From an uncultured Clostridia bacterium (GTDB taxonomy: Bacteria > Bacillota > Clostridia > Christensenellales > UBA1242), in contig CALVML010000001.1 of assembly GCA_944345705.1 (NCBI GenBank), forward strand, positions 1 through 64,000: DNA of 64,000 bases, written 5' to 3'. The notes below the pieces were generated by a model. The model was given only the letters and a program-made list of their open reading frames with translations. It did not search any database and was not told the DNA's origin. Positions within the stretch are counted from its first letter, which is position 1. Every line of letters begins with the position of its first letter. A program made the translations under genes and the position numbers. Below are positions 1 through 8,754 of the stretch, in pieces.

Positions 1-2931
1 AAAGCGACTTTAAAGGACTTAGAAGTAAATGCATATATTTATCAGTATGAAAATGCTAATGATGCTAAGGAAAAAATTAATTTAAAGCTCGATGCGGTAA
101 ATAAGCAAATTGAAATAAGACAAAGTGATTTTGATAAAGCTAACAGCGATTATGATAAAGCTATGGAAGAACTTACCAACTTTGATAAAACGCTTGCTGA
201 TTTAAACGATAAGATTTTACAATTAACAGTAAATCTGGAAAAACAGGAGAGTGAAACAAAACTTGCGCGTGAGCGAATTAACTTTACATATAAGGAAAAT
301 GACAGACTTAATCTTGATATTTCAAATGCAGATATCGCTCTTAATGTTAATATCGAACAGCAACAAAAATTGTTAAAAGAAAGAGAAAGTCTTGTTTCTG
401 ACATTGAAGCTCTTGAAAAGTCTTTTAATGAACTTTCCGAACAATACCTTACAATAGCAAGGGAGTTATCTTTAAGTGAAGATGAAACAGGAGCAAGTCA
501 ACAAAAAGTCATTGAAACTCTAGGCTCGCTTGGTGATATTAAGAGTTCTGTTTCGCGTTTGAATACTGAGAAAGAACTGCTTAGTGGTAATCTAAACAAT
601 CTAAAAGAAGATATCAAAAATTTAGAAATCAAAAAACAAGAGAATGATAAATATATTAAAGATACAAGCACTCTACTTGAAGAAAAAAATAAACGCCTTG
701 AAAGCCTAAAGAAAGATGTTGAAGCTTTATCTGGGCAGACCTTCATAGAAGAAAAGAGAATAAAAGAACTTGATAGCGAAAAGTCTTCGCTGACAATACA
801 ATTGAAAGTATATGAAAATAGAAAAAAGCTCTTAACTGATTTACAGAATGAATATGAAGGATATTCCTATGCAATTAAGAAGATCTTAAAGGAAAGTGAT
901 AAAAATAGCGAGATCAAGAAACTTATTGTTGGGGTAGTCGCATCTCTTATAAAAGTGCCAGCAAAATATGAAACTGCAATTGAGGTTGCTCTTGGTGGTG
1001 CGGTTCAAAATATCGTCACTTATAACGAAGAAGGTGCTAAAAAATTAATAGATTTCTTAAAGCAAAATTCTTTTGGTAGAGCAACTTTCCTTCCTATAAC
1101 TTCTATGAAAAGGAGAGAGTTCGATCAAAATCTTATTAAAGGCGTACAAGGTTGCTTTGGACTTGCATCTTCTTTAGTTGATTTTGATAGCAAAATAGAA
1201 AGCGTTGTAAGCAACTTACTTGGTTCTACTGTTGTCGTTGATAATATGAATACAGCAATATCACTTGCTAAATCTAGTAGGTATTCTTTCAGAATAGTCA
1301 CAATAGATGGTGATATCGTTAATCCACAAGGATCAATGACTGGTGGTAGCAAGAAGTCGGAATCGGCAAATTTGATGGGACGCGAACGAGAAATAGAAAC
1401 TCTTGCGATCGACATTGTTAAGTTTGAAGAAAGGATATCTAAGATAACAGAAGAACTTAAATCGATAGCGTTTAGTTATCAGACAATTAAAGAAAAACTA
1501 AATAAATTAAATGTAGAAAAGAATGAACTAGAAATAGAGACTGCTCAGATAAAAGAGAAACTCGATAAATTCCAGTCAAAAGATAGTGAAATTGTCGATA
1601 ATACTAATGTTGCAAAGATGGAAATTCAAACAGTTGAGAATAAATTGCAACTCATTGAAAAGGATCTTGCTCATTCGGTAAAACTAGAAAGTGCACTTTC
1701 TGGTAATAAGGAAGATGCTGATGAACTTATCAAGGAGCAAAAAGAAAAATTTGAAAACTTGCGAAAGAAAAGAGATGAAATCAACGACAATATCACAACA
1801 GTAAAAGTTGAGATTGCACAGTCTAAGGCAAATCTATCTTCCATCGATAGTGAAAAGGTGAGAATAGAAAACGAGATTGGAAGGTTGAATACTATTAAGC
1901 ACAATGCAAATAGTCAACTGCAAGATAATCTCAAATTTATTGACGATTGTGAACAGATGATTAAACAAAAGCTTGCTTCCGCACCATCATCTGCTAAAAA
2001 GGTAGAGCTTGAAAATTTGATTGCAAAGCGTCAAAATATTGAAAAAGAGAAGAATGATATCTCATCTCGAATTAAGTCACTTGATAATGATAAGAGTGCA
2101 CTTATGGACGAACTATCTTCGCTTCGTGATAAAAAATTCAGAGAAGAAATGAATCTTTCTAAAGTGGATAGTGAACTTGAACAAATGCAGGAGCGAATTT
2201 ATGAAGAATATTCTCTTTCTTACGTGACTTGTCAAGAACTTCGTAGAGCTGATTTTGATATCAATGTTGCAATGCCACAAATCAATAAATTAAAGAAGGA
2301 TATCAGTGCTTTAGGTTATGTAAATGTTAATGCTATAGAAGATTGCAAAGCTCTATATGATAGATATGATGACTTAAATTCGCAGGCACAAGATCTTGAA
2401 AAGGCGCAAGATGATCTTAATAAGATAATTAAAGATTTATCTTCTATCATGATAGAAAAATTCAATAATGAGCTTAATCGAATCAACGAAAGCTTTAAAC
2501 TAACTTTCAGAGAATTGTTTGGCGGTGGTACTGCAAAGCTTGCTTTAGCTGATGAAGAAGATCCTTTGGAAAGCGGAGTAGAAATTTATGCTCAGCCTCC
2601 TGGAAAGAAAATTCAAAATATGACGCTTTTATCAGGTGGAGAAAAGTCGTTGACTGCTATGGCTGTTATATTCGCAATATTGCGTATCAAACCTTTGCCA
2701 TTCTGCTTGTTTGACGAGGTTGAGGCTGCACTTGACGATAGCAACGTAGAAATTGTAGATAAATACTTGAAAAAATTGTCGAATGAAACACAATTCATTC
2801 TTATTACACATAAAAAGCCGACAATGGAATACGCTAATGCACTTTATGGCGTTACAATGGAAGAAAAGGGAGTTTCTAAGATTGTATCTGTACTCCTTTC
2901 GGATGCTATAAAACACGCTCAGGAGAATTAA
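1..2931 (+). CDS. smc: Chromosome segregation SMC protein, 5' end outside window
   Basis: The reading frame is open from base 1, so this is the C-terminal 976 residues of an SMC ATPase (family about 1180), lacking roughly the first 200 residues with Walker A. Visible in order: coiled coil, a globular hinge (about residues 309-455, glycine-rich, ending near SMTGGS), the returning coiled coil, then the C-terminal ATPase lobe with the ABC signature LLSGGEKSLTA and Walker B FCLFDEVEAALDD. SMC with ScpA/ScpB compacts and resolves newly replicated chromosomes. The stop is 1 nt before ftsY, so the two are probably one transcript, matching the usual Firmicutes smc-ftsY order. Identification is very secure. 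Confidence 0.97.
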   Translation, partial: KATLKDLEVNAYIYQYENANDAKEKINLKLDAVNKQIEIRQSDFDKANSDYDKAMEELTNFDKTLADLNDKILQLTVNLEKQESETKLARERINFTYKENDRLNLDISNADIALNVNIEQQQKLLKERESLVSDIEALEKSFNELSEQYLTIARELSLSEDETGASQQKVIETLGSLGDIKSSVSRLNTEKELLSGNLNNLKEDIKNLEIKKQENDKYIKDTSTLLEEKNKRLESLKKDVEALSGQTFIEEKRIKELDSEKSSLTIQLKVYENRKKLLTDLQNEYEGYSYAIKKILKESDKNSEIKKLIVGVVASLIKVPAKYETAIEVALGGAVQNIVTYNEEGAKKLIDFLKQNSFGRATFLPITSMKRREFDQNLIKGVQGCFGLASSLVDFDSKIESVVSNLLGSTVVVDNMNTAISLAKSSRYSFRIVTIDGDIVNPQGSMTGGSKKSESANLMGREREIETLAIDIVKFEERISKITEELKSIAFSYQTIKEKLNKLNVEKNELEIETAQIKEKLDKFQSKDSEIVDNTNVAKMEIQTVENKLQLIEKDLAHSVKLESALSGNKEDADELIKEQKEKFENLRKKRDEINDNITTVKVEIAQSKANLSSIDSEKVRIENEIGRLNTIKHNANSQLQDNLKFIDDCEQMIKQKLASAPSSAKKVELENLIAKRQNIEKEKNDISSRIKSLDNDKSALMDELSSLRDKKFREEMNLSKVDSELEQMQERIYEEYSLSYVTCQELRRADFDINVAMPQINKLKKDISALGYVNVNAIEDCKALYDRYDDLNSQAQDLEKAQDDLNKIIKDLSSIMIEKFNNELNRINESFKLTFRELFGGGTAKLALADEEDPLESGVEIYAQPPGKKIQNMTLLSGGEKSLTAMAVIFAILRIKPLPFCLFDEVEAALDDSNVEIVDKYLKKLSNETQFILITHKKPTMEYANALYGVTMEEKGVSKIVSVLLSDAIKHAQEN

Positions 2932-2932
2932 T

Positions 2933-3829
2933 ATGGGATTATTTAAAAAAATAGGCAATGCCTTAAAAAAGACAAGAGAGTCTATAGCTCGCAAATTTGA
3001 TTCGCTTTTAAGTCATGGACAGCTTGACGATGATTTTTACGACGAACTTACAGATATTCTTATTTCATGCGATTGTGGAGTGAGAACAAGTATGGATATT
3101 GTCGACAATTTGCGTCTTCGTGCTAGAAAGAACAAACTGAGAAACGCAGAAGACGTAAAAAATGAATTAAAAGCTGTTTTAAAGGAAGATTTTGAGTCAA
3201 TACCTAAACTTGAAATTGAATATCCAAATATAATAACCATAATTGGCGTGAATGGCGTTGGAAAAACGACAACAATAGGAAAACTTGCATCTTACTTTAA
3301 ATCACAAAAGAAAGAGGTAACGCTTGTTGCGGGTGACACATTTAGAGCTGCCGCATCAAACCAATTGACTGAGTGGGCTGAGAGAACTAAAACTCGAATT
3401 ATAAAACACGCAGAAGGAGCAGATGCTGCTGCAGTTGTCTATGATGGTATATCAAGTGCTAAAGCAAAAAATACAGATGTGCTTTTAGTGGATACTGCTG
3501 GTAGACTCCATACTAAAACAAATCTTATGGAAGAACTAAAAAAGATTGATAAGGTTATAACGCGAGAATATCCAAATGCTTCAAAGTATAATTTTATTGT
3601 TCTTGATGCAACTACTGGTCAAAATGCCTTAAATCAAATAACAGCTTTTAGCGAATTTGTTAAAATTGATGGCATTATTCTTACAAAACTTGACGGAACT
3701 GCAAAAGGTGGTGTAATAATAGCAATTGAGAAAGAATACAATTTGCCTGTTGTTTTTGTTGGTGTTGGTGAAGGTGTAAATGACCTTGAAAAATTTGACT
3801 ATGAAGATTTTGTAGACAATTTGTTCTAA
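2933..3829 (+). CDS. ftsY: Signal recognition particle receptor FtsY
   Basis: FtsY is the membrane-associated SRP receptor GTPase that docks ribosome-SRP complexes at the Sec translocon. The 298-residue protein has the N-terminal helical part of the SRP GTPase, then the G1 loop GVNGVGKTTT near residue 105, DTFRAAASNQL, the G3 motif DTAGR and the G4 region TKLDGTAKGG. It lacks a long acidic A domain, as in other compact Gram-positive FtsY proteins. It starts 1 nt after the smc stop, with the AGGAG inside the end of smc as ribosome site. A bidirectional-looking terminator follows. No alternative identity is likely. Confidence 0.97.
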   Translation: MGLFKKIGNALKKTRESIARKFDSLLSHGQLDDDFYDELTDILISCDCGVRTSMDIVDNLRLRARKNKLRNAEDVKNELKAVLKEDFESIPKLEIEYPNIITIIGVNGVGKTTTIGKLASYFKSQKKEVTLVAGDTFRAAASNQLTEWAERTKTRIIKHAEGADAAAVVYDGISSAKAKNTDVLLVDTAGRLHTKTNLMEELKKIDKVITREYPNASKYNFIVLDATTGQNALNQITAFSEFVKIDGIILTKLDGTAKGGVIIAIEKEYNLPVVFVGVGEGVNDLEKFDYEDFVDNLF

Positions 3830-3897
3830 ATATTTTGTATAGATTTTTATTTCAATATTATTTTACATGAAGAAAGGCAATAAAAATTAAAATATAT

Positions 3898-3935
3898 AAA
3901 AAGGATAATGACTTCAAAACCATTATCCTTTTTTT
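3898..3935 (+). terminator. Terminator after ftsY, shared with convergent gene
   Basis: A 13-bp stem (AAAAAGGATAATG with its complement) surrounds a 10-nt loop and runs into Ts on both strands. It lies between the convergent ftsY and rubredoxin-fusion genes, so it can serve both. Confidence 0.85.
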
Positions 3936-3952
3936 GTTGTAATTTAATAATT

Positions 3953-4555
3953 TTAAACTTCACTTTTAACAAAGATTGTTGCGTCATGTTGACACCATGG
4001 ACAGATAAAATCTTCTGGCAGTGGATCTCCTTCATACACATAACCACAAATAGAACAAATGTAGACTACCTTTTTTTGAGTTTGAGTTGTTTTTGGTTTT
4101 ATATTTGTTTGATAGTATGCGTATGTAATTGAAGGCGTATTATTTAATGAAACTTCTGCTGTAACTTCTGCCAAAAATTCATAATGCGTTCCTAAATCGC
4201 GTGTTTCTACGACTTCTGCTGATATATATGAATTCGTACCTTGTGTAATATATGGAATTCCATTTTCAGCAATTTCATAGTCTGCAAAATTTTCAAATTT
4301 ATTTGTATCTCGTCCGCTTACAAATCCAAACCTTTTTATTAAGTCAAATGTTGCATCTTCGTTTAATATTGAAATATTAAATTTCTTTGTTCTTAAAATT
4401 TGCTCGGTAGTAAAGTTGTTTTTATTGACAGCAATCATGATTCTGTTTGGAGTAGATGTAACTTGCGATAAGGCGTTAACAACACAGCCGTTTGATTTCT
4501 CGGTTTTTGCTGTTAAAATATATAAGCCATAAGATATATTGAACATTACATTCAT
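3953..4555 (-). CDS. Flavin reductase-rubredoxin fusion (high-molecular-weight rubredoxin type)
   Basis: The 200-residue protein has an N-terminal FMN-binding flavin-reductase-like split barrel (about residues 1-150). A C-terminal rubredoxin domain follows with the paired cysteine knuckles CSICGYVYEGD and CPWCQ that bind one Fe. This fusion is known from anaerobes as Hrb, where it passes electrons from NAD(P)H to flavodiiron proteins that remove O2 or NO; that role is inferred from the family. No flavodiiron gene is visible here. It is transcribed against its neighbours, with a strong AAAGGAG site and its own promoter (4578-4607), so it is a single-gene unit. Domain calls are firm, the partner is not. 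Confidence 0.88.
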   Translation of the reverse strand: MNVMFNISYGLYILTAKTEKSNGCVVNALSQVTSTPNRIMIAVNKNNFTTEQILRTKKFNISILNEDATFDLIKRFGFVSGRDTNKFENFADYEIAENGIPYITQGTNSYISAEVVETRDLGTHYEFLAEVTAEVSLNNTPSITYAYYQTNIKPKTTQTQKKVVYICSICGYVYEGDPLPEDFICPWCQHDATIFVKSEV

Positions 4556-4577
4556 AAATAATATCTCCTTTTAAAAT

Positions 4578-4607
4578 ATTTTAGCATGAAACAACTTTTT
4601 TGGTCAA
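4578..4607 (-). promoter_or_regulatory. Promoter for the flavin reductase-rubredoxin gene
   Basis: On the minus strand TTGACC (4602-4607) and TAAAAT (4578-4583) are separated by 18 bp, followed by an AAAGGAG ribosome site and the ATG at 4555. Confidence 0.7.
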
Positions 4608-4796
4608 GTGATTTATATATTAAAATATTTCACAAAAAATTAAGGTAAATTTTAAAATGCAAAAGTCTTATTTTTAATGATCATTAAATTCCATTTAATA
4701 TCATTTGTCAAGTTCATAATTAAACAAGTTGCTTTCTATTAATAGTCGTTAAGCTTTCTTGTTGTTTTTTATGGACTTTAATTTATTAATACACTG

Positions 4797-4830
4797 GACA
4801 AGCAAAAATTTGTTAGACAAGCAAAATTCG
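4797..4830 (+). repeat. Two direct copies of a GACAAGCAAAA motif upstream of sigK
   Basis: GACAAGCAAAAATTT at 4797-4811 and GACAAGCAAAATTCG at 4816-4830 lie 19 bp apart. Related words occur upstream of the cyclase-fold gene (5831) and the TIGR04086-like gene (21837). A shared regulatory site is an inference. Confidence 0.45.
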
Positions 4831-4877
4831 ACATTTTTCAACATACAAATACTATTGATTTATAGGGGTGGTGCTGA

Positions 4878-5606
4878 ATGATTTATGAGAGTTTTGCTAA
4901 ATTTATAGGAAAAATTTGTATGTTCACATCTTTTGTGAGCAGTATACAAGGCTTTCCTAAGCCACTGACAAAAGAAGAAGAAAGTGAGTGGGTAGAAAAA
5001 TTAATAAAAGGTGATGAAAAGGCTCGTGAAGTACTTATAAATCACAATTTAAGGCTTGTTGCTCACATTGTAAAAAAATATAATAACTCTCTTGAAGCAG
5101 ACGATCTCATATCTGTTGGGACTATAGGACTGATCAAGGCTGTAGATAGTTTTGATAATAGCAAAGGAGTACTTTTGTCAACCTATGCTTCGCGTTGTAT
5201 TGAAAATGAAATCTTAATGTTAATACGGGCAAACAAAAAGCATAAGGACACTGTATCACTTAATATGGTTCTATCGCCAAAGCCTGATAGTGATGAGATG
5301 GAACTTACTAATTTTATTCCAGCTGAAGACGAAGATGAGGTATTTCATCATGTGGAAACAGAATGCCTAATGGAAGATGTTGAAAATGCCATGAAAAAAT
5401 ATTTGACACCTACAGAATGTGAAATCATGAAATATAGATATGGAATTTGTGGCTATGAACTTAAAACTCAAAAGGAAGTCGCAGAAATTTTCAATATCTC
5501 TAGATCTTATATATCAAGGATAGAAACAAGGTGTCTTAAAGAACTTCAAAAACACATGAACGGAGATAAAACTATAATTCAAGAGAAAGGTAAAATTAAA
5601 AATTAA
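4878..5606 (+). CDS. sigK: Sporulation sigma factor, sigma-K type
   Basis: The 242-residue protein is a sigma-70 family factor. Region 2 contains NLRLVAHIVKKY, DDLISVGTIGLIKAVDSF and STYASRCIENEILM. Region 4 contains an HTH around EVAEIFNISRSYISRIETR. The stretch before GFPKPLTKEEE, with a hydrophobic N-terminus, resembles the pro-sequence of sigma-K, the late mother-cell factor that is cleaved to become active. The gene is continuous, so there is no skin-type interruption inside it. The start has the site AGGGGTGGTG. Its neighbour at 5865 has a very similar leader and upstream motif. Sigma-E is the main alternative, but the N-terminus and region spacing fit sigma-K better. Confidence 0.82.
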   Translation: MIYESFAKFIGKICMFTSFVSSIQGFPKPLTKEEESEWVEKLIKGDEKAREVLINHNLRLVAHIVKKYNNSLEADDLISVGTIGLIKAVDSFDNSKGVLLSTYASRCIENEILMLIRANKKHKDTVSLNMVLSPKPDSDEMELTNFIPAEDEDEVFHHVETECLMEDVENAMKKYLTPTECEIMKYRYGICGYELKTQKEVAEIFNISRSYISRIETRCLKELQKHMNGDKTIIQEKGKIKN

Positions 5607-5830
5607 ATTATAAAAAAAATTAGAAAAAATTAAAAATATCTTGTTTTATCTAAAAAATAAATATATAATATATTTGTTAACTGATTATTACAAAGATTTT
5701 TTCTTTGATTAAACATAAATATCATGTCCTAAAAGGGATAAAAAGCTATACGAGATTGAAATAACTTATTTATAATCGCTATTTATAAATAATACTTTTA
5801 TTTACAGAATAGATTTTATCCTTAACATAA

Positions 5831-5845
5831 GACAAGCAATAATTT
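5831..5845 (+). promoter_or_regulatory. GACAAGC motif upstream of cyclase-fold gene
   Basis: GACAAGCAATAATTT lies 34 nt upstream of the start codon and matches the repeated words upstream of sigK. Its role is unknown. Confidence 0.35.
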
Positions 5846-5864
5846 ACAGTTCAGGGGTGTGCTT

Positions 5865-7232
5865 ATGGAAAAAAATGAATTTTATAAAGTTGTTGAAAAG
5901 CTTATCTTGCCTTTGTTTACAGGATCTTATATTGACGGCGAAGAAGAATCATATTCACGTGATAGTGAAGTGGCTTTTGGTAAAAAGAATTCTTTACTTA
6001 TAAAGCCAGCCAAAACAGACGAATATAGATTGATATTAAAGCGTGGTCAGCCTTTCCAAACATTTGAAATTAATCTTTTAAAATCTGTATTAAGTGAACT
6101 TAATAAGATTTCGCAATTGGAACTTGAAGATGAAAGTTATATCTCAGTGTTGCAGGATAATGCTATTGAAAAATCAATATGTGCAAGTGTCAGTGATGAA
6201 GAAACGGCAAATAGCATGTTTGGAATTTTGAGTTATCTTGAAAAATGGGCAGCACGCACTTATGAAGGCAGCAAAGTTGCAATTGGAATTATAATCAATC
6301 AAAGCATTGATTTATCAGAGCAAGAAGAAGTTTTGCCTTATAGTCAAATAATGGACAAAGAATTTTTTGCCTTACTTTCTGATGGTCATGATTCATGTGT
6401 TGAGTTTGATAGGAAGGGTAATCTTGTTGGCTATACTCAAATGTCAAGCATTAAAAAATCGCAATCTATTGCACCTTACGAGTATGAAAAGGTTGCAAGA
6501 TATTGTAATGAAAAAAGAGTGGGGATTGTTCTTACTGAAAATGGCGATGTTTTAATTTTTAAAAATCGTAATCTTTTGTTTGCTAAAAGATCTGGCGGAT
6601 GGAATATTTATTCTCATGAGGAAGTTATACAATTACTTTCATATCGCGGGAATTATTCTCTTAAAGATATAAGAAGATCAATCTATTATACAGCACTTGA
6701 CACTTCTTTTGCCTATAGCGGTGGCTGTATTGTATACTTAAATAAGGATAAAATCGAGCAAGCGCTCACTCATATAAATGCGCATGACATAATCGATGAA
6801 AAATATTTTGAAATTAAGAAAAGGCAAGAAATAGAAAACGCAGGAAAGCTCTATAATCTTCAAACTCTTTCAAGTGTTGAGGCAATGTATAATGTACCAT
6901 ATTCAACTTTTTTGGAACAGCAAAAATGTGTCAAATCGTCGAGTTTGCGTAAGATAATACTAGGAAAACAATTTCAACAACTAAGCCGTAAATTGCGTCT
7001 TGAGCTTGTTAGCATGGATGGTGCTACAGTGATAGATAGCGATGGTACAATAATCGCTGTTGGAGCAATTTTAAAGATAGAAGCTGGCAGTGAAGGCGGT
7101 GGTAGACTTGCAGCTGCAACAACTCTATCAAAGTATGGGATAGCAATAAAGATTTCACAAGATGGAATTATGAAGGCTTTTTATCCAGATAGGAAGAATG
7201 GTAAGGTAAAAACACTTTTTACTGTAGGGTAA
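5865..7232 (+). CDS. DisA_N (diadenylate cyclase) fold protein with N-terminal sensor-like region
   Basis: This 455-residue protein ends in a region laid out like the DisA_N cyclase domain that makes c-di-AMP. Strands GGCIVYLN (near 283) and MDGATVIDSDG (DGA at 385-387) are followed by VGAILKI and GGGRLAAATTLSKYGIAIKIS, the place of the catalytic T-R-H-R motif. DGA is intact, but the RHR motif is reduced to one Arg near 414 in a GGGR context, so activity is uncertain. The preceding part (about 170-270, with GIVLTENGDVLIF and KRSGGWNIY) resembles the sensor domains found before cyclase domains in DACN-type proteins. ATG at 5865 is preferred over GTG at 5859 because the AGGGGTG site is then correctly spaced. 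It follows sigK and could share its control. Confidence 0.65.
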   Translation: MEKNEFYKVVEKLILPLFTGSYIDGEEESYSRDSEVAFGKKNSLLIKPAKTDEYRLILKRGQPFQTFEINLLKSVLSELNKISQLELEDESYISVLQDNAIEKSICASVSDEETANSMFGILSYLEKWAARTYEGSKVAIGIIINQSIDLSEQEEVLPYSQIMDKEFFALLSDGHDSCVEFDRKGNLVGYTQMSSIKKSQSIAPYEYEKVARYCNEKRVGIVLTENGDVLIFKNRNLLFAKRSGGWNIYSHEEVIQLLSYRGNYSLKDIRRSIYYTALDTSFAYSGGCIVYLNKDKIEQALTHINAHDIIDEKYFEIKKRQEIENAGKLYNLQTLSSVEAMYNVPYSTFLEQQKCVKSSSLRKIILGKQFQQLSRKLRLELVSMDGATVIDSDGTIIAVGAILKIEAGSEGGGRLAAATTLSKYGIAIKISQDGIMKAFYPDRKNGKVKTLFTVG

Positions 7233-7402
7233 TGTAAAATTTAAACATAAAAAACTATATATGTTATACAAACATATAGTCAATAAATTTCTAATTCAAA
7301 AACGCAATAAAATTGTGTTTATCACTTACAAGTATGATTTTTTAGTATTGCTTATTTCTATTCTTCTTTAGATAACAATAGATAGTATATTCGGAGAGTG
7401 AT

Positions 7403-8122
7403 ATGTACAATATTTTAAATAATGTCGAGAATGGGCAATTTCAAACATTAAATGATTTTATAGTTGAATCGTATATTTTAAAAAATTATTTTGATAATGT
7501 TAAAAATTACAACTTTAGCAATTTTCAAGTGGAAAAACTGACTGACCTTATTAATAATTGTTTTAAAATAGAAGATTTCTTTTTGTTGGCATCAATTAAT
7601 AATTCTCAAGATCAAGCGGAAGAAAAATATAATTCTTTTAAAGCCGATATTGCTAGTCTAGTCAAATCTTTGCCTAAGAAAAAGGTTAATCTTCATCTAG
7701 TTGACATTTTGGCATTGAAATTAAAGCGTATTGAAAATAATATTGGAAATGATATAATTGATAAATATAAAAGTGAAATCAAAATTTTAAAAAGCGGAAA
7801 AGTAGATGAGATATATAAAATTTATAAGCAAGATTTAAGACAACGATATATGTTTTGTCAAGATGAACAAGCAATTATTGATAATTACAGTAAAACAATA
7901 AATGCAATAAAAGGTTGGCAAGATCTTGAGCAAAAGCAAGTTGAATTTAAAATCTATATATTGAATTTGCTTAAGCAAGGAAGAAAATTACAACAGAGGA
8001 AATTAAATAAGGACTTAGAATTTTTAAAAGAATTGGAAGTGATTGATATATATAAGTATGCAAGAACAAAATTAAATTCTCTTTCTATATCTCTTATGGA
8101 TCTTAGAGAATATGATATGTAA
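7403..8122 (+). CDS. Hypothetical protein, Lys/Asn/Ile-rich, helical
   Basis: I do not recognise this 239-residue protein. It has no signal peptide, membrane segment or cysteine motif. The sequence is dominated by K, N, I, L and E in heptad-like patterns, suggesting a mostly alpha-helical cytoplasmic protein. The start is supported by GGAGAGTGAT just upstream of ATG 7403. It sits between the cyclase-fold gene (170-bp gap) and the RNase P RNA promoter, which begins 39 bp after its stop. Its base composition resembles its neighbours, so recent transfer is not indicated. Confidence 0.6.
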   Translation: MYNILNNVENGQFQTLNDFIVESYILKNYFDNVKNYNFSNFQVEKLTDLINNCFKIEDFFLLASINNSQDQAEEKYNSFKADIASLVKSLPKKKVNLHLVDILALKLKRIENNIGNDIIDKYKSEIKILKSGKVDEIYKIYKQDLRQRYMFCQDEQAIIDNYSKTINAIKGWQDLEQKQVEFKIYILNLLKQGRKLQQRKLNKDLEFLKELEVIDIYKYARTKLNSLSISLMDLREYDM

Positions 8123-8161
8123 ATATTGGGCAAGGTTTTGTTGCTTCTATTTGCCATATCA

Positions 8162-8190
8162 TTGACTTTTAAATTAAAATATGTTATAAT
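8162..8190 (+). promoter_or_regulatory. Promoter of RNase P RNA
   Basis: TTGACT (8162-8167), a 17-bp spacer and TATAAT (8185-8190). The predicted start falls about 7 nt downstream, at the first base-paired nucleotides of the RNA. Confidence 0.85.
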
Positions 8191-8196
8191 TAATCT

Positions 8197-8516
8197 AGTT
8201 ATGCAGACAATCGCATCGTAATAGATGAGGAAAGTCCGAGCATCAAGAGAACTGGGTGCCGATTAACGATCGGCGGAGGCGACTCTAGGGATAGTGCAAC
8301 AGAAATAAACCGCCGTTATGGTAAGGATGGAAAGGTGGTGTAAGAGACCACCGCTTGACTTGAGAAAGTCAAGGCTCTGTAAACCCCACCTGATGCAAGG
8401 TCTAAAGGGCAATGTGCTTGTTCTCTCACGCCCTTGCAGTACCGCTTGAGCATATTGGCAACAATATGCCTAGATAGATGATTGTCTAATACAGAACTCG
8501 GCTTATAGCATAACTA
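8197..8516 (+). ncRNA. rnpB: RNase P RNA
   Basis: This is the catalytic RNA that trims the 5' leader of pre-tRNAs. Hallmark conserved stretches are present: GAGGAAAGUCCGAGC near the 5' end, AGGGAUAGUGCAACAGAAA in the middle, and ACAGAACUCGGCUUAUAG near the 3' end. The ends pair (AGTTATGC at 8197 with GCATAACT at 8508), which defines the limits. The length is about 320 nt. The GUAAACCCCACC segment suggests the A-type rather than the Bacillus B-type architecture, though I did not fold it fully. Promoter and terminator tightly flank it, so it is a separate transcription unit. Confidence 0.96.
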
Positions 8517-8517
8517 T

Positions 8518-8541
8518 CCGACCACTTTGGTCGGTTTTTTT
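8518..8541 (+). terminator. Terminator of RNase P RNA
   Basis: CCGACC, a 5-nt loop, GGTCGG, then seven Ts, immediately after the mature 3' end. Confidence 0.95.
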
Positions 8542-8754
8542 ATTTGTACAAAAAAATAAACTTCATACTGATTTATTTACTTCAATTTACTATATTATGT
8601 AGATATTTTGTACATACTAGATACTATATATAGTATATTAACAATTTCTTTTTTAATAAGCTATTTTTTTAGTGCTTATTTATTTAAAGATCATAGTTTA
8701 AAATTTTGCAAGTAAAAAGTATACAATTGATTTCTTTTGGCTATAAACTTTTTT

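Larger units (their letters stand above)
4556..4877. other. Divergent intergenic region between flavin reductase-rubredoxin gene and sigK
   Basis: This 322-bp gap has no gene. It holds the minus-strand promoter of the rubredoxin fusion at its left end, a pair of direct repeats at 4797-4830, and a Spo0A-box-like TTCGACA at 4827-4833 (reverse complement TGTCGAA). CATACAAAT at 4842-4850 resembles a mother-cell sigma -10. The last two are short matches and only suggestive. Confidence 0.5.

Noticed and set aside
4797-4830. Repeats upstream of sigK as a CRISPR-like array
   Set aside because: Only two short copies with a 4-bp gap; no array structure and no cas genes.
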